Assembly: GCA_947631115.1 (NCBI GenBank)
Contig: CANRKB010000006.1
Location: 1-64,000, forward strand
Source of the DNA: an uncultured Clostridia bacterium
Lineage (GTDB): Bacteria; Bacillota; Clostridia; Oscillospirales; Ruminococcaceae
Length of the DNA: 64,000 nucleotides
Reading direction: 5' to 3'
Below the pieces are notes generated by a model. It was not told where the DNA came from, searched no databases, and was given only the letters and a program-made list of their open reading frames with translations. Every line of letters starts with the position of its first letter. Position 1 is the stretch's first letter. The position numbers and the translations under genes are program-made. Below are positions 34,869 through 44,257 of this stretch, piece after piece.

Positions 34869-37391
34869 ATGAAATTCGGACATTTCGATGACGCCGCAAA
34901 GGAATACGTCATCACCTCTCCCCGCACTCCCTATCCGTGGATAAACTACCTCGGAACTCAGGGCTTCTTCTCGCTTATTTCCAATACAGCAGGAGGCTAC
35001 AGCTTCTATAAGGATGCAAGGCTCCGCAGAATTACCCGCTACCGTTACAATAATGTACCCGTAGATATGGGCGGAAGATATTTCTACATCAAAGACGGCG
35101 ATACCGTTTGGAACCCCGGCTGGAGTCCCGTTAAAACCGAACTCGACAGCTATGAGTGCCGCCACGGCTTGGGATATACCATAATCACGGGCAAGAAAAA
35201 CGGCGTAAAGGCTTCCGTAAAATTCTTTGTTCCCCAGGATTTCAACGGCGAAGTTCAGAAAGTTACCATAACAAACGAAAGCGCAGAAAAGAAATCTCTC
35301 AAGCTTACGAGCTTTCTCGAGTGGTGCCTCTGGGACGCAAACGACGATACAACAAACTTCCAGAGAAACTTTAATACGGGCGAAGTCGAGATACAAGGCT
35401 CTACTATCTATCATAAGACCGAGTATAAAGAGCGCCGCGACCATTTCGCTTTCTATACCGTAAACGTTCCCGTACAAGGCTTTGATACCGATCGCGAGAG
35501 CTTCCTCGGCTTGTATAACGGTTTTGAGCGCCCTGACGCTGTTTTCGAGGGCAAGCCGAGAAATTCAGTTGCCGAGGGCTGGAGTCCGATTGCTTCGCAT
35601 TATATCGAGCTTGAACTTGAACCGAACGAAACCAAAGAGCTTGTGTTCTGCTTAGGTTACGTTGAAATGCCCGCAGATGAAAAATTCGACAAGAGCGGAA
35701 ATTACGACGGAATTATCGCAAGCTACACCACCGACGGCGTTGGCAATAAAAAGCCGCTTTATAATGTTATCAACAAGAAAAAGGCTCTCGAAATGATAGA
35801 GCTTTGCAATACCCCCGAAAAGGCGGACAAGCTCTTTGAGAGCCTTCAGGAATACTGGAGCAAGCTGCTTACGCAGTACAGCGTATCTTCTCCCGACGAA
35901 AAGGTAAACCGCATGGTAAATATCTGGAATCAGTATCAGTGTATGGTAACCTTTAATATGTCGCGCTCGGCTTCTTATTTTGAAAGCGGCATAGGCAGAG
36001 GAATGGGCTTCCGCGACAGCAACCAAGACCTTTTGGGCTTTGTTCATCAGATACCCGAAAGAGCAAGAGAGCGCCTTATGGATCTTGCTGCGACAATGCT
36101 CGAAGACGGCGGCGCTTATCACCAGTACCAGCCGCTCACTAAAATGGGCAACCACGAGCTTGGCTCTAACTTCAACGACGATCCGCTCTGGATGATACTT
36201 GCCGTTGCACAGTATATAAAAGAAACGGGCGACGTTTCCATTCTCGATGAAAAAGTTCCTTATGAAAACAAGGCGGAGCTTGCCGACACAATGCTCGACC
36301 ACTGCAAGAGAGCGTTCGACCATGTCTGCCGCAAGATAGGTCCTCACGGACTGCCGCTTTCGGGAAGAGCCGACTGGAACGACTGCCTGAACCTTTCGTG
36401 CTTCTCCGATAAGCCCGGCGAGAGCTTCCAGACCTATAACAACAAGGATATTTTCCCCGACCCGCCTTATTATTCACAAAAAGCAGAGAGCGTAATGATA
36501 GCGGGAATGTTCTGCTTTATCGGTCCCGAATATCCCGCAATGTGCAGATTAAAGGGCGATGAAGCCGAAGCGCAGCGCGCTGAAGCCGAGATTGAAAAAA
36601 TGCGCAAGAATACCGTTGATTTCGGATATGACGGAGAATGGTTCCTGCGTGCATACGATCACAACGGAAACAAGGTCGGCTCTCACGAAAACGACGAGGG
36701 CAAGATATTTATCGAGCCGCAGGGCTGGTGCGTTCTTGCGGGACTTGGAAAAGAACAGGGCTTCGATATAAAGACGCTCGAAAGCGTAGACAAGTATCTT
36801 AATTCGGAGCACGGACTTGTCCTCAACAATCCCGCGTTTACGACCTATAAGATAGAATATGGCGAGATCTCTACTTATCCGGGCGGTTACAAGGAAAACG
36901 CAGGCGTTTTCTGTCATAACAACGCTTGGATAATCTGCGCCGAAGCAGCCGTAGGACACGGCGACAAGGCGTTCGAGTATTACTCAAAAATTGCTCCCGC
37001 ATTCCGCGAGGAAAAGAGCGATCTTCATAGAACGGAGCCGTATGTATACGCGCAGATGATCGCGGGCAAGGACGGTATGCGCCACGGCGAAGCAAAGAAC
37101 TCCTGGCTTACGGGAACGGCGGCTTGGAACTTTGTTGCAATATCGCAGTATATTCTCGGCGTAAAGCCGCAGTATGACGGACTTAAAATTGACCCGTCTA
37201 TACCTCACGAGTGGGAAGGCTTTAAGATCTCCCGTCAGTTCAGAGGAGCAACGTATAACATCGAGGTACAAAACCCGAACCGCGTTTGCTCTGGCGTTAA
37301 GTCCGTGACAGTCGACGGACAAGAGATAAGCGGAAACGTAATCCCCGCGCAGAACGGCGGCGTTCATGAAGTAAAGGTAGTTCTCGGTTAA
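34869..37391 (+). CDS. cellobiose phosphorylase (GH94)
   Basis: Splits cellobiose with phosphate into glucose 1-phosphate and glucose (EC 2.4.1.20), an energy-saving step in cytoplasmic cellulose-oligosaccharide use. The 840 residues show the N-terminal [27 protein letters not shown], the sandwich domain, and the (alpha/alpha)6 barrel with [27 protein letters not shown] and the catalytic Asp505 in [10 protein letters not shown]. This matches cellobiose phosphorylases better than cellodextrin or chitobiose enzymes, which differ in length and in the barrel loops. The ATG at 34869 has AAAGGGA nine bases upstream; an ATG at 34860 touches that site and is rejected. No signal peptide. A transporter for cellobiose is not in the window. 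Confidence 0.93.
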   Translation: MKFGHFDDAAKEYVITSPRTPYPWINYLGTQGFFSLISNTAGGYSFYKDARLRRITRYRYNNVPVDMGGRYFYIKDGDTVWNPGWSPVKTELDSYECRHGLGYTIITGKKNGVKASVKFFVPQDFNGEVQKVTITNESAEKKSLKLTSFLEWCLWDANDDTTNFQRNFNTGEVEIQGSTIYHKTEYKERRDHFAFYTVNVPVQGFDTDRESFLGLYNGFERPDAVFEGKPRNSVAEGWSPIASHYIELELEPNETKELVFCLGYVEMPADEKFDKSGNYDGIIASYTTDGVGNKKPLYNVINKKKALEMIELCNTPEKADKLFESLQEYWSKLLTQYSVSSPDEKVNRMVNIWNQYQCMVTFNMSRSASYFESGIGRGMGFRDSNQDLLGFVHQIPERARERLMDLAATMLEDGGAYHQYQPLTKMGNHELGSNFNDDPLWMILAVAQYIKETGDVSILDEKVPYENKAELADTMLDHCKRAFDHVCRKIGPHGLPLSGRADWNDCLNLSCFSDKPGESFQTYNNKDIFPDPPYYSQKAESVMIAGMFCFIGPEYPAMCRLKGDEAEAQRAEAEIEKMRKNTVDFGYDGEWFLRAYDHNGNKVGSHENDEGKIFIEPQGWCVLAGLGKEQGFDIKTLESVDKYLNSEHGLVLNNPAFTTYKIEYGEISTYPGGYKENAGVFCHNNAWIICAEAAVGHGDKAFEYYSKIAPAFREEKSDLHRTEPYVYAQMIAGKDGMRHGEAKNSWLTGTAAWNFVAISQYILGVKPQYDGLKIDPSIPHEWEGFKISRQFRGATYNIEVQNPNRVCSGVKSVTVDGQEISGNVIPAQNGGVHEVKVVLG

Positions 37392-37404
37392 ATAATAACA
37401 TTCG

Positions 37405-37437
37405 GAGCGGTTGAATTTTCAGCCGCTCTATCTTTTG
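37405..37437 (+). terminator. terminator of cellobiose phosphorylase
   Basis: Stem GAGCGG..TGAA / TTCA..CCGCTC followed by TATCTTTT. Confidence 0.75.
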
Positions 37438-37459
37438 GAAAATTTCATTTTTTTAACAG

Positions 37460-37488
37460 TTGACAACATATAAAAACTCTGTTATAAT
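37460..37488 (+). promoter_or_regulatory. promoter of CAP-domain lipoprotein
   Basis: TTGACA at 37460-37465, 17 bases, TATAAT at 37483-37488, a full consensus. Confidence 0.8.
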
Positions 37489-37523
37489 GAAAAGAGATGT
37501 ATTTTGATCGGAGGTGTTTTGGT

Positions 37524-38330
37524 GTGAAAATTCGCAAAAAGGCGTTGTTGGCGGTCTTGTGTGCGGCATTGCTTTGCACGGGTTGCAAGCGCCATTTTGA
37601 AAATCTCGGAGCTCCTCCGTTTGCAGAAGAGAATACATTCGGCGATAACAGCAGCTCATCGGACTTTAGCTCTGCGGGGTATTCCGATAGTTCATCTTTG
37701 GAAGATACGGGTTTTTCTTCCGATGATACAACTTCGTCTGATGAGGACTCAACCTCGTCTAACAAGGACTCAACCCCGCCTTATGATGACCGAGCTCCGT
37801 CTAACGAAGACCAAACTCCGTCTTACGAAGACCAAATTCCGTCCAACGAAAATTCATCCCCCGAAGATACAACTTCGCCGAGTGAACCTATTGCTTTAGG
37901 GCCGTATAACCAACGCGCCATGACCGCGACGGAAAAGGCTTATTGCAACGAAGTGTTCAACCTCATAAACAATATACGCAGGGAAAACGGACTTCCCGAA
38001 TTCAAGACGCTTGATAAGCTGGACGAAGTAGCGGCTCTTCGTGCGTGGGAGAATACTGTTCAGTACGGGCATACACGCCCCGACGGAAGAAGTTGCTTTA
38101 CCGCGCTTGATGAGGGCGGTCTGAATTATAGGCACTGCGCGGAAAACGTCGCGGCAGGCTACAAAACTCCCGCAGATGTTGTAAACGGCTGGATGAACAG
38201 CGACGGACACCGTAAAAATATTCTCAATCCCGATCTTGAATATCTTGGAGTAGGATGTTATCTGGAAAAAGGCGACAGAGGATTTAGCAGCTATTGGGCG
38301 CAGATGTTCTATACGCCGCGTAATTGGTAA
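37524..38330 (+). CDS. CAP/SCP-domain lipoprotein with acidic Ser/Thr-rich linker
   Basis: A 268-residue exported protein. The N-terminal signal (KIRKKALLAVLCAALLCTGC) ends in a likely lipidated Cys near 21. Residues 35-128 are a low-complexity Ser/Asp/Glu/Pro linker that includes five seven-residue repeats (EDSTSSN, KDSTPPY, DDRAPSN, EDQTPSY, EDQIPSN). The CAP domain (about 130-268) has the expected HTRPDGRSCFTAL, CAENVAAGY and SDGHRKNILNPDLEYLGVG blocks. Bacterial CAP proteins are extracellular and of uncertain activity. The start is GTG at 37524, with GGAGGTG eight bases upstream. It has its own promoter and terminator. Confidence 0.88.
   Translation: MKIRKKALLAVLCAALLCTGCKRHFENLGAPPFAEENTFGDNSSSSDFSSAGYSDSSSLEDTGFSSDDTTSSDEDSTSSNKDSTPPYDDRAPSNEDQTPSYEDQIPSNENSSPEDTTSPSEPIALGPYNQRAMTATEKAYCNEVFNLINNIRRENGLPEFKTLDKLDEVAALRAWENTVQYGHTRPDGRSCFTALDEGGLNYRHCAENVAAGYKTPADVVNGWMNSDGHRKNILNPDLEYLGVGCYLEKGDRGFSSYWAQMFYTPRNW
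37743..37847 (+). repeat. five tandem 21-base repeats in the CAP protein linker
   Basis: Units such as GAAGACCAAACTCCGTCTTA repeat every 21 bases five times in frame, encoding a seven-residue acidic spacer. Copy number could vary between strains. Confidence 0.75.
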
Positions 38331-38337
38331 ATAAAAT

Positions 38338-38375
38338 AAGCTGTCGGTAAAAATGCCGACAGCTTTGTTTTATTT
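38338..38375. terminator. terminator between CAP gene and SdpI-like gene
   Basis: Perfect stem AAGCTGTCGG / CCGACAGCTT with an eight-base loop, then TGTTTTATTT. It overlaps the end of the convergent minus-strand gene. Confidence 0.85.
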
Positions 38376-38750
38376 GTTCCCGATAAATTTTTTCAGCTTA
38401 TGTTCGGTGCTGAGAATATTCACTAAAATCCCGCAAGTCTGTAATATTGCAACTCCCGTCACCGTCCAAGCGAACACGTTTTCTTCTAATCTTAGCAGAA
38501 TGCCCGCAGCGCTTATTCCCGCCGACAAAACGAGTATAACGACATGAGTAAAAAACGTAGTCTTTCCGAAATAAAACTGTGCGAACGCCCAGCTTTCGGG
38601 CGATTTTTGCGCCAGCTTTGATTTATAGGAAACTCCCATGTCCATATAATTCGGAGGCAATCTCCAGATAAGCCCCGCTATTATCATTACGGTTATAGGC
38701 TCTAGCAGCATACAAACCCCGCAAATTATATATTCGCCGATTTCATTCAT
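38370..38750 (-). CDS. SdpI-like small membrane protein
   Basis: 126 residues with three to four membrane spans. The central motif [20 protein letters not shown], between the first and second spans, resembles the SdpI/YhfL family, in which a similar arginine- or lysine-containing loop follows the first span. SdpI of Bacillus is the immunity protein against the SdpC toxin and also a signal receptor, but most members have no known job. The ATG at 38750 is preferred to a GTG at 38759; it overlaps the upstream gene by eight bases. Last gene of the SPFH operon. Confidence 0.6.
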   Translation of the reverse strand: MNEIGEYIICGVCMLLEPITVMIIAGLIWRLPPNYMDMGVSYKSKLAQKSPESWAFAQFYFGKTTFFTHVVILVLSAGISAAGILLRLEENVFAWTVTGVAILQTCGILVNILSTEHKLKKFIGNK

Positions 38751-38934
38751 CTTTCCCACTCTTCTTTCTGTGCTTTACGCACTCCGTCAGCAGATATTCT
38801 ATCTGCCCGTTTATAGAGCGGAAATCGTCCTCAGCCCACCTCGCAAGCTCCGCATAGAGAGTAGGCGAGAGCCTGAGCGGTACTTGTTTTTTCTGCTCTT
38901 TTTCGGGCGTTTTATTTTCGTTCAAGCTCCCCAT
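38743..38934 (-). CDS. ribbon-helix-helix (Arc-type) DNA-binding protein
   Basis: 63 residues. The core [35 protein letters not shown] (residues 19-53) has the beta-strand, helix A and helix B pattern of Arc/MetJ dimers, and both tails are highly charged. It probably autoregulates the operon, perhaps through the AATATCA..TGATATT palindrome next to the promoter at 40827. It overlaps the SdpI-like gene and could be translationally coupled to it. Confidence 0.78.
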   Translation of the reverse strand: MGSLNENKTPEKEQKKQVPLRLSPTLYAELARWAEDDFRSINGQIEYLLTECVKHRKKSGKDE

Positions 38935-38978
38935 TCCCCTTACATTTTGTTATAGTTTTGACAACGCGATCTTTGTTG

Positions 38979-39773
38979 TCATTCGCTTTGTTTTTCATTC
39001 CCGCGCTTTTTCCTGCAAAGAAATACCGCAAACAGTATCAACATTACGTCAATTGCCGCCATTATTGCATAGACGACAGCTATTGACTTAATTATTCCGA
39101 CCTGATACATCGCCGCTCCCGTGTCAATCAGCGCGTGAAGTATTATTGCGGCAGGGAAGAGCAAGGGCTTTTTCGCGCTGACGCTTTTTGCAACAATGAC
39201 CGATAAACAAACGTGCGCAGTCATTGCTAAGAGCCGCTCAAACAGCGAAAGCGCTCCGAGAGAAGGCGTTATTCCCGCAATTGCAGTAAGCTGGGCGGCA
39301 AGCTGTTCTTTAATGTCAATTCCCGCGCCCGAAAGCTCAACGAACTTGTCAAAACCCATTGAATTTACGGTCACTGCGATAGTAACATACGAAATATAGT
39401 TAAGCCCTATAAGTATCGCACATTCCGCGCCGCCGTGACCTAATCCCCCTAAAATCGCCGTCTGAGTGTTCAGCTTTTTCTTAAACAAAAGGCAGGCGAG
39501 AAACCGCCCTGTTTCCTCAAAAATTCCCGCCGCTAACGCGCCGTATATCACATAACCGACCGTTGATTTTCCGACTATCGGCAGCATGACCGCGTGCAGG
39601 AGCTGTTCAAGAATTAAGGCAAACAGCACGAACACTCCCGCTCCAACCGCCGCAGACGGCCTCCATGCCGCCTTAAATTTTATACAGCCAATAACGATAA
39701 GCGCCGCGGGAAGTATTATCCCGACCGCCCCGCATACCGCGAGCGTTATAATTACTTCATTTGAAAAGAACAT
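38979..39773 (-). CDS. YhfC-family intramembrane protease-like protein
   Basis: 264 residues with about seven to eight membrane spans. EETGRF (near 86) and GLGHGGAE (near 111) are the paired motifs of YhfC/PrsW-type glutamic or metal-dependent intramembrane proteases of the CPBP/PrsW kind, and a third conserved His lies in LHALIDTG. The function of YhfC itself is not established. It sits 17 bases behind the SPFH gene, so a role in membrane protein turnover or stress is plausible (inference). Confidence 0.75.
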   Translation of the reverse strand: MFFSNEVIITLAVCGAVGIILPAALIVIGCIKFKAAWRPSAAVGAGVFVLFALILEQLLHAVMLPIVGKSTVGYVIYGALAAGIFEETGRFLACLLFKKKLNTQTAILGGLGHGGAECAILIGLNYISYVTIAVTVNSMGFDKFVELSGAGIDIKEQLAAQLTAIAGITPSLGALSLFERLLAMTAHVCLSVIVAKSVSAKKPLLFPAAIILHALIDTGAAMYQVGIIKSIAVVYAIMAAIDVMLILFAVFLCRKKRGNEKQSE

Positions 39774-39790
39774 TTTTAGAACCTCGGTTA

Positions 39791-40771
39791 TCAGTAAATC
39801 GAACCGCTGTTTACTATCGGCTGTGCGTCCTTGTTTCCGCAGAGGACAACAAGCAGGTTGCTCACCATTTGCGCCTTGCGTTCTTCGTCAAGCTCGCAGA
39901 CGTTGCTTTCCGAGAGCTTTTGCAGAGCCATTTCTACCATTCCTACTGCACCGTCTACTATCTTCTGGCGCGCCTCGATAATTGCCGTAGCCTGCTGGCG
40001 CTGGAGCATTGCCGCGGCTATTTCCTGAGCGTAAGCGAGGTGCGTTATTCTCGCTTCGATTATCTCCAGTCCCGCTACTTCAACGCGCTCCTGAAGCAGC
40101 GTTTTCAGCTTTTCGGAAACCTCCGTAGACGAGCCGCGGAGCGTTTTCTCGTCGGTGTCGGTGCTGTCATAGGGGTACAGCCTTGCGACGTCGCGAAGCG
40201 TAGAATCCGCCTGAATAGACAGGAATGATATAAAGTTATCGACATTGAAAACAGCCTTTGCGGTATTTACTACGCGCCATGTGACCACTATCCCCACTTC
40301 AATGGGATTTCCCAAAAGGTCGTTTATCTTCTGCTTTTTGTTGTCATGGGTCATGGTTTTGAGCGAGATCTTTCTGTTGAACTGCTGATTGTAAATCATT
40401 CCGTTTGCAATTACAGGCGCGTCTCCCGTGGCTTTCGGAGCAACGGGCACGGCGAAGATGTTCACAAAATAAAAGCCCTCTTTTTTTATAGTGCCTATAT
40501 ACTTTCCGAAAAGCGTAAACACAAGCGCCTCATTCGGGCGGATTATTTTAAGCCCCAAAAACAGCGCCCAGCCAAACGCAAGCCAGATAATGCACACCGT
40601 CATAATAAAACAACCCAAAACGCTCTCGCCGCCTGAACTGTCGAGCAGCATTGCCGCGAATATCACACCGCCTATCGCACACAAATACAGCAGTATCGTA
40701 AGTATCAACACCGCCCAGCCGCTTTTTGCTTTAAGCTCTTTTTCCTCGTAGATCATAGTTTTCTTTTCCAT
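39791..40771 (-). CDS. SPFH/band 7 domain membrane protein
   Basis: 326 residues: two N-terminal membrane spans (about 20-45 and 52-75), then an SPFH domain (about 80-260; [50 protein letters not shown]) and a helical tail ([20 protein letters not shown]..) typical of flotillin/stomatin oligomers. Such proteins scaffold membrane microdomains and often associate with membrane proteases, matching the YhfC-type gene downstream. GAGGGTGA precedes the ATG. First gene of a four-gene operon. Confidence 0.9.
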   Translation of the reverse strand: MEKKTMIYEEKELKAKSGWAVLILTILLYLCAIGGVIFAAMLLDSSGGESVLGCFIMTVCIIWLAFGWALFLGLKIIRPNEALVFTLFGKYIGTIKKEGFYFVNIFAVPVAPKATGDAPVIANGMIYNQQFNRKISLKTMTHDNKKQKINDLLGNPIEVGIVVTWRVVNTAKAVFNVDNFISFLSIQADSTLRDVARLYPYDSTDTDEKTLRGSSTEVSEKLKTLLQERVEVAGLEIIEARITHLAYAQEIAAAMLQRQQATAIIEARQKIVDGAVGMVEMALQKLSESNVCELDEERKAQMVSNLLVVLCGNKDAQPIVNSGSIY

Positions 40772-40801
40772 AAGATCACCCTCTTACCTCTCTTTCAAAA
40801 T

Positions 40802-40855
40802 AATATCATTTTGATATTACAATAATATTATATCATCCTTTCATAAATTTGTCAA
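40802..40855 (-). promoter_or_regulatory. promoter and palindromic operator of SPFH operon
   Basis: Minus strand: TTGACA 40850-40855, 17 bases, TATAAT 40827-40832. The perfect palindrome AATATCATTTTGATATT at 40802-40818 lies about 10 bases after the -10, where a repressor would block initiation. The ribbon-helix-helix protein of the operon is the obvious candidate. Confidence 0.65.
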
Positions 40856-40887
40856 GAGCTTTTAAAATTTTTCTGAGATGTAAGAAG

Positions 40888-40927
40888 TAAGAGGTAAGAG
40901 TTTGTCCCCCTTACCTCTTATTTTTTT
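40888..40927 (+). terminator. hairpin with T-run between SPFH operon and ABC genes
   Basis: A perfect 11-base stem TAAGAGGTAAG / CTTACCTCTTA is followed by seven T on the plus strand, yet both neighbouring genes run on the minus strand. On the minus strand no T-run follows. It may block antisense transcription or be a repeat remnant. Confidence 0.5.
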
Positions 40928-40956
40928 ATAACAAACTTACATTAAAGAGAAAACTT

Positions 40957-41613
40957 TTAGTCCAAACTCCCGCCCTTTATTTCTTCAAGCTTACCTTTGC
41001 CGATCGAGCAGACGCTGTCGCACAAAATGTTTATATCATCGGAGTTGTGTGATGTGAGGATAATGGTTTTGCCTTCTTTTTTCAGCGACAGCAACAGCTC
41101 TCTTATCTCACTTACGCCGTCGTCATCAAGGGTGTTCATAGGCTCGTCGAGGATAAGCAGATCCGGCTCCTCCATTATTGCCTGAGCAAGTCTCAGCCGC
41201 TGTTTCATACCCAGCGAATAGGTAGAAACACGTTTTTTCATCGCATTTTCAAGACCGAGCTCTCTAAGAACTTCTATTATTTTTTCTTTGCTGATTTTCT
41301 TTCTTATATCAGCGAGGTAGAGCAGATTATTAAGCCCCGACATACTGTTTATAAATTCGGGCGAGTTTATGATAACTCCCGCGTCGTCAACGAAATCAAT
41401 GTCCTTTTTCAGTTGCTTGCCGCGTATGGTTATATTGCCGCTGTCGGGATAAGCAAAGCCTGCGATTAGCTTTAACAGAACGCTTTTCCCGCTGCCGTTT
41501 CTTCCGATAATTCCATAGCATTTCCCTTTTTCAAAGGCGAAATCAAAATTCTCTAAAATCTTTCTGTCCTTGTATTTTTTGCTTACATTTTCAAGTGTGA
41601 TGATGTTTTCCAT
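40957..41613 (-). CDS. ABC transporter ATP-binding protein of peptide/lantibiotic-exporter type
   Basis: 218 residues. Walker A is GRNGSGKSVLLKLIAG (near 36), the signature is YSLGMKQRLRLAQAI (near 132), Walker B is LLILDEPMNTLDD, and the switch His is in LTSHNSDD. It is in the group that powers ABC-2-type exporters and lantibiotic immunity pumps. The start follows AGGAG. It is the last gene of a three-gene operon with two membrane subunits, driven by a LytTR-type promoter at 43307-43391. Confidence 0.93.
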   Translation of the reverse strand: MENIITLENVSKKYKDRKILENFDFAFEKGKCYGIIGRNGSGKSVLLKLIAGFAYPDSGNITIRGKQLKKDIDFVDDAGVIINSPEFINSMSGLNNLLYLADIRKKISKEKIIEVLRELGLENAMKKRVSTYSLGMKQRLRLAQAIMEEPDLLILDEPMNTLDDDGVSEIRELLLSLKKEGKTIILTSHNSDDINILCDSVCSIGKGKLEEIKGGSLD

Positions 41614-41625
41614 ATTATTCTCCTG

Positions 41626-42357
41626 TCAAATTGATTTTGGTTCACGTCTGAATACAAAATAAAGTACTAAATATAACGCAATGTAAACGCCTGTCGCTAC
41701 AAGCTGATTTACAATGTTTCCCATAGTTACAGCTCCCGTTTTCAAAAGGCTGTCGGCAAATACTATAACAGCCGATGCCGCAGCCATTATCGAAAGAGAG
41801 AACTGATAGTCGCGCTTTCGTATCATTTCCAGAAAAACAAGCTCAATAAGCGTCAAAAGCACGAATGTCTTTACTAAAAATATCGCTGTGTTAAAAATGT
41901 TTTCTGCTAACAACTCGCCTATGACCGAATCAAAATTTGTCAGTGCTTTTGAGTTTACAAATACTATACTCAGCGGCAGGAGCGCGGTCATTAAGACAAA
42001 TTCCAGAGCGTTCAGTGCGTTTTTGAGGTTGCAGTAAAAGAAATATTTTTCATATTTTCCATAACGGATAAGCTCCATTTGGTTCATTCCCGCACAATAG
42101 TTCCTTGCAGAGGACGAACAGTAAATAACTCCGAAAAACAACAGCAGAAAAAAGTGCATTGCGCTTATGATATTCCAGTTTATGTTATATTGAGAGAACT
42201 TTTCCGAATTGAAAAATAATATGTTCAGATAGTCAAAGAAACCCGCGTCGGTAAATTGCAGGATCCCCGAACCGTTGAGCAAAAAGACCGAAACCGCGCA
42301 AAGAAGTATATACAGTATTATCAAGGTAAGCATATTCTTTGTTTTCCTTTTTATCAA
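41626..42357 (-). CDS. ABC transporter membrane subunit
   Basis: 243 residues with six predicted spans (first at 8-28, last near 215-235). It is not a close match to any family I can name, but size and position fit a BcrB/LanE-like ABC-2 permease that pairs with the ATPase 12 bases downstream. It is 24 bases behind another membrane gene of similar build, so the exporter is likely a heterodimer. Confidence 0.75.
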   Translation of the reverse strand: MIKRKTKNMLTLIILYILLCAVSVFLLNGSGILQFTDAGFFDYLNILFFNSEKFSQYNINWNIISAMHFFLLLFFGVIYCSSSARNYCAGMNQMELIRYGKYEKYFFYCNLKNALNALEFVLMTALLPLSIVFVNSKALTNFDSVIGELLAENIFNTAIFLVKTFVLLTLIELVFLEMIRKRDYQFSLSIMAAASAVIVFADSLLKTGAVTMGNIVNQLVATGVYIALYLVLYFVFRREPKSI

Positions 42358-42381
42358 AGCAATAAACTTCCGCCGAAATGA

Positions 42382-43239
42382 TTAAACGGCATAGACGTCA
42401 TTTCGTTTTTGCTTTACAGCAAATTCCCTGTAGAGCGTAAACAGGCTGAATATCAGCGGCGGCAGCAGCGGGATAATGACCTGCGGGATAGACACCCAAT
42501 TGCGCGACCCCGACATTATAGGATAGCTCGGGGCAAATAGAGCAAGATCAATAGTCATTCCGCCAAAAAGTTTTATTTCTCCTATGCCCGAAAGAATTAT
42601 ATTGAAGACAAGATAATAAACGGTCGGGATTATAAGGCACAAAAAGTCTTTCTTTGTGTAAAAAGATATACAAATTGAAAACAGTCCATACACAAAGCAG
42701 AATACAAAATATTTCCAGAACCCGTCTACCACAAAGAACATAAACATATTATCATGTGCAAAATCACTTCCGAATATCTCCGGCATAAACACACGACCGC
42801 CTGATGATTCGGGATTTATTCCCCAGACAAGACCTGCAGTCAGAAATACCATATAGCCGAGAAACAATAACGTACAGCCTATAATAAGCTGTCTCAGCAT
42901 CGGCTTTAAAACGGCTTTCTTATAGCTTTCCTCTCGTGCGTATGAGAAATTGAACATTCTTTTTTCACGCAGAAAAGGAAGAGTAATAAACGATGACAAA
43001 AGCGGTATCAAGATCTGCATGAAAGAAAATCCCCAAACGGCATAAGAAAACAAACCCGTAACGGACCTGATATATTCCCAGGCGGGTATTCCCCGATATT
43101 CTTCCATTATTTTTGAAAACTCTAAAATGTTAAATAGGTCGCAAGTGAGCGCCCAGCTAAAAAAGCTTACAATAGGGACAAACAAAAAAGCTATAATGTT
43201 GTACTTGTTGAGTATTGCTTGTTTAAATGTAATGTTCAT
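42382..43239 (-). CDS. ABC transporter membrane subunit
   Basis: 285 residues with six to seven spans (first at about 12-32; others near 60, 115, 155, 180, 200 and 245). A polar extracellular patch (SSGGRVFMPEIFGSDFAHDN, near 152) separates the middle spans. It is the first gene of the exporter operon, with AAAGGAAAA before the ATG. Family assignment is by context (two membrane genes plus an ATPase, as in lantibiotic immunity ABC systems). Confidence 0.72.
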   Translation of the reverse strand: MNITFKQAILNKYNIIAFLFVPIVSFFSWALTCDLFNILEFSKIMEEYRGIPAWEYIRSVTGLFSYAVWGFSFMQILIPLLSSFITLPFLREKRMFNFSYAREESYKKAVLKPMLRQLIIGCTLLFLGYMVFLTAGLVWGINPESSGGRVFMPEIFGSDFAHDNMFMFFVVDGFWKYFVFCFVYGLFSICISFYTKKDFLCLIIPTVYYLVFNIILSGIGEIKLFGGMTIDLALFAPSYPIMSGSRNWVSIPQVIIPLLPPLIFSLFTLYREFAVKQKRNDVYAV

Positions 43240-43306
43240 TATTTTTTCCTTTCATAGAGCAGGAGAATTTCAACCGAGTTTTTAATTAAAGCTCTTTTTT
43301 ACAACG

Positions 43307-43391
43307 ATTATAGCATCGGGGAAACTCTTTGTCAATAAGTTTGAAGAGCTTAACGGGAAAAAGTGAAGTTTAACAGAAAAAAGTGAAGTTT
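43307..43391 (-). promoter_or_regulatory. LytTR-type operators and promoter of exporter operon
   Basis: On the minus strand AAACTTCAC occurs at 43391-43383 and again exactly 20 bases on at 43371-43363. A degenerate third copy, AAGCTCTTC, follows at 43351-43343, again 20 bases on. Then AAACTTA abuts the promoter: TTGACA (43335-43330), 17 bases, TATAAT (43312-43307). Direct repeats at two helical turns are the signature of LytTR response regulators. The promoter at 48441 has the same spacing. Confidence 0.75.
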
Positions 43392-43426
43392 GACAGTATT
43401 AAATCCTTTAAAAATCAATAATGCAC

Positions 43427-43455
43427 TTTACATTTTCAAAAAAATAATGTATAAT
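43427..43455 (+). promoter_or_regulatory. promoter of two-component system 1
   Basis: TTTACA at 43427-43432, 17 bases, TATAAT at 43450-43455. The LytTR repeats lie about 36 bases upstream, so autoregulation is possible. Confidence 0.7.
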
Positions 43456-43521
43456 GAATTGACAAGAAAAAGAGTTTTACCCGACAGCATGCAATTATAG
43501 TTTTTGGAGGAGACAGAACAA

Positions 43522-44244
43522 ATGAGGTTCGCGGTTTGTGATGACAATAAAATCATGCTTGACTTTATTTTAGGTAAAGTTGATGAAAAACTGTCGAAGC
43601 TCGGTATTGATTATGAGATAAGCGGGTTTGAGTATGGCATGGATTTAATAGCGCAGCATGAAAAGACGCCTTTTGACGTAATGTTTCTTGACATTAAGCT
43701 TACGGACATTGACGGATTTGAAGCTGCAAAACTTGCCAAAAAGATTTTTGAAAAAACGCATATTATATTTATCACTACCGAAAGCGATCTGGTATACGAC
43801 AGTTTCGATTATCATCCGTATTATTTTATCCCAAAGAGTAAGCCCGAATTTCTGGCGCGAAAAATAGGGAGCGTTATTGAAAAACTTGTCGATAAATTAA
43901 ATGAGAAACAGACGATTTTCTTTGATCTTCCGCATAATGAGAAAAAATATGTCGACTCCGACAAAATCATTTACATTGCAAGCAAATCAAATTATGTAGA
44001 TGTTGTATGTCGGGAAGAAACGATCCATATCCGCTTTAAATTGGACGATATGTTTATTAAACTGCCTGCGAAGTCTTTTGCGCGTATTCATAACAGATAT
44101 ATACTCAACATGCATTATTTGGGAAGAATAGACAGCGGCAGATATAAAGCCGTTTTGTATGACGGTACCGAATTGAATATAAGCCGCGCATATAAGGCGG
44201 ATCTTATAAATAAATACACTGTCTTTCTAAGAAATTTTTCATGA
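43522..44244 (+). CDS. LytTR (AgrA-like) response regulator 1
   Basis: 240 residues. The receiver domain (1-125) has VCDDN, the phosphorylatable Asp in MFLDIKLTDIDGFEAA, and ITTES. The LytTR DNA-binding domain (140-240) has KKYVDSDKIIYIASKSNYVDVV and FARIHNRYILNMHYL. The ATG at 43522 follows GGAGGAG; a longer frame from 43504 has no site. It pairs with the kinase 13 bases downstream and probably binds the AAACTTCAC repeats upstream and at 48405. It is paralogous to the regulator at 47061. Confidence 0.92.
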   Translation: MRFAVCDDNKIMLDFILGKVDEKLSKLGIDYEISGFEYGMDLIAQHEKTPFDVMFLDIKLTDIDGFEAAKLAKKIFEKTHIIFITTESDLVYDSFDYHPYYFIPKSKPEFLARKIGSVIEKLVDKLNEKQTIFFDLPHNEKKYVDSDKIIYIASKSNYVDVVCREETIHIRFKLDDMFIKLPAKSFARIHNRYILNMHYLGRIDSGRYKAVLYDGTELNISRAYKADLINKYTVFLRNFS

Positions 44245-44257
44245 GCGGAGAACAACT

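Noticed and set aside
40888-40927. Terminator of the ABC operon
   Set aside because: The T-run is on the plus strand while the neighbouring genes are on the minus strand, so it is not their normal terminator.
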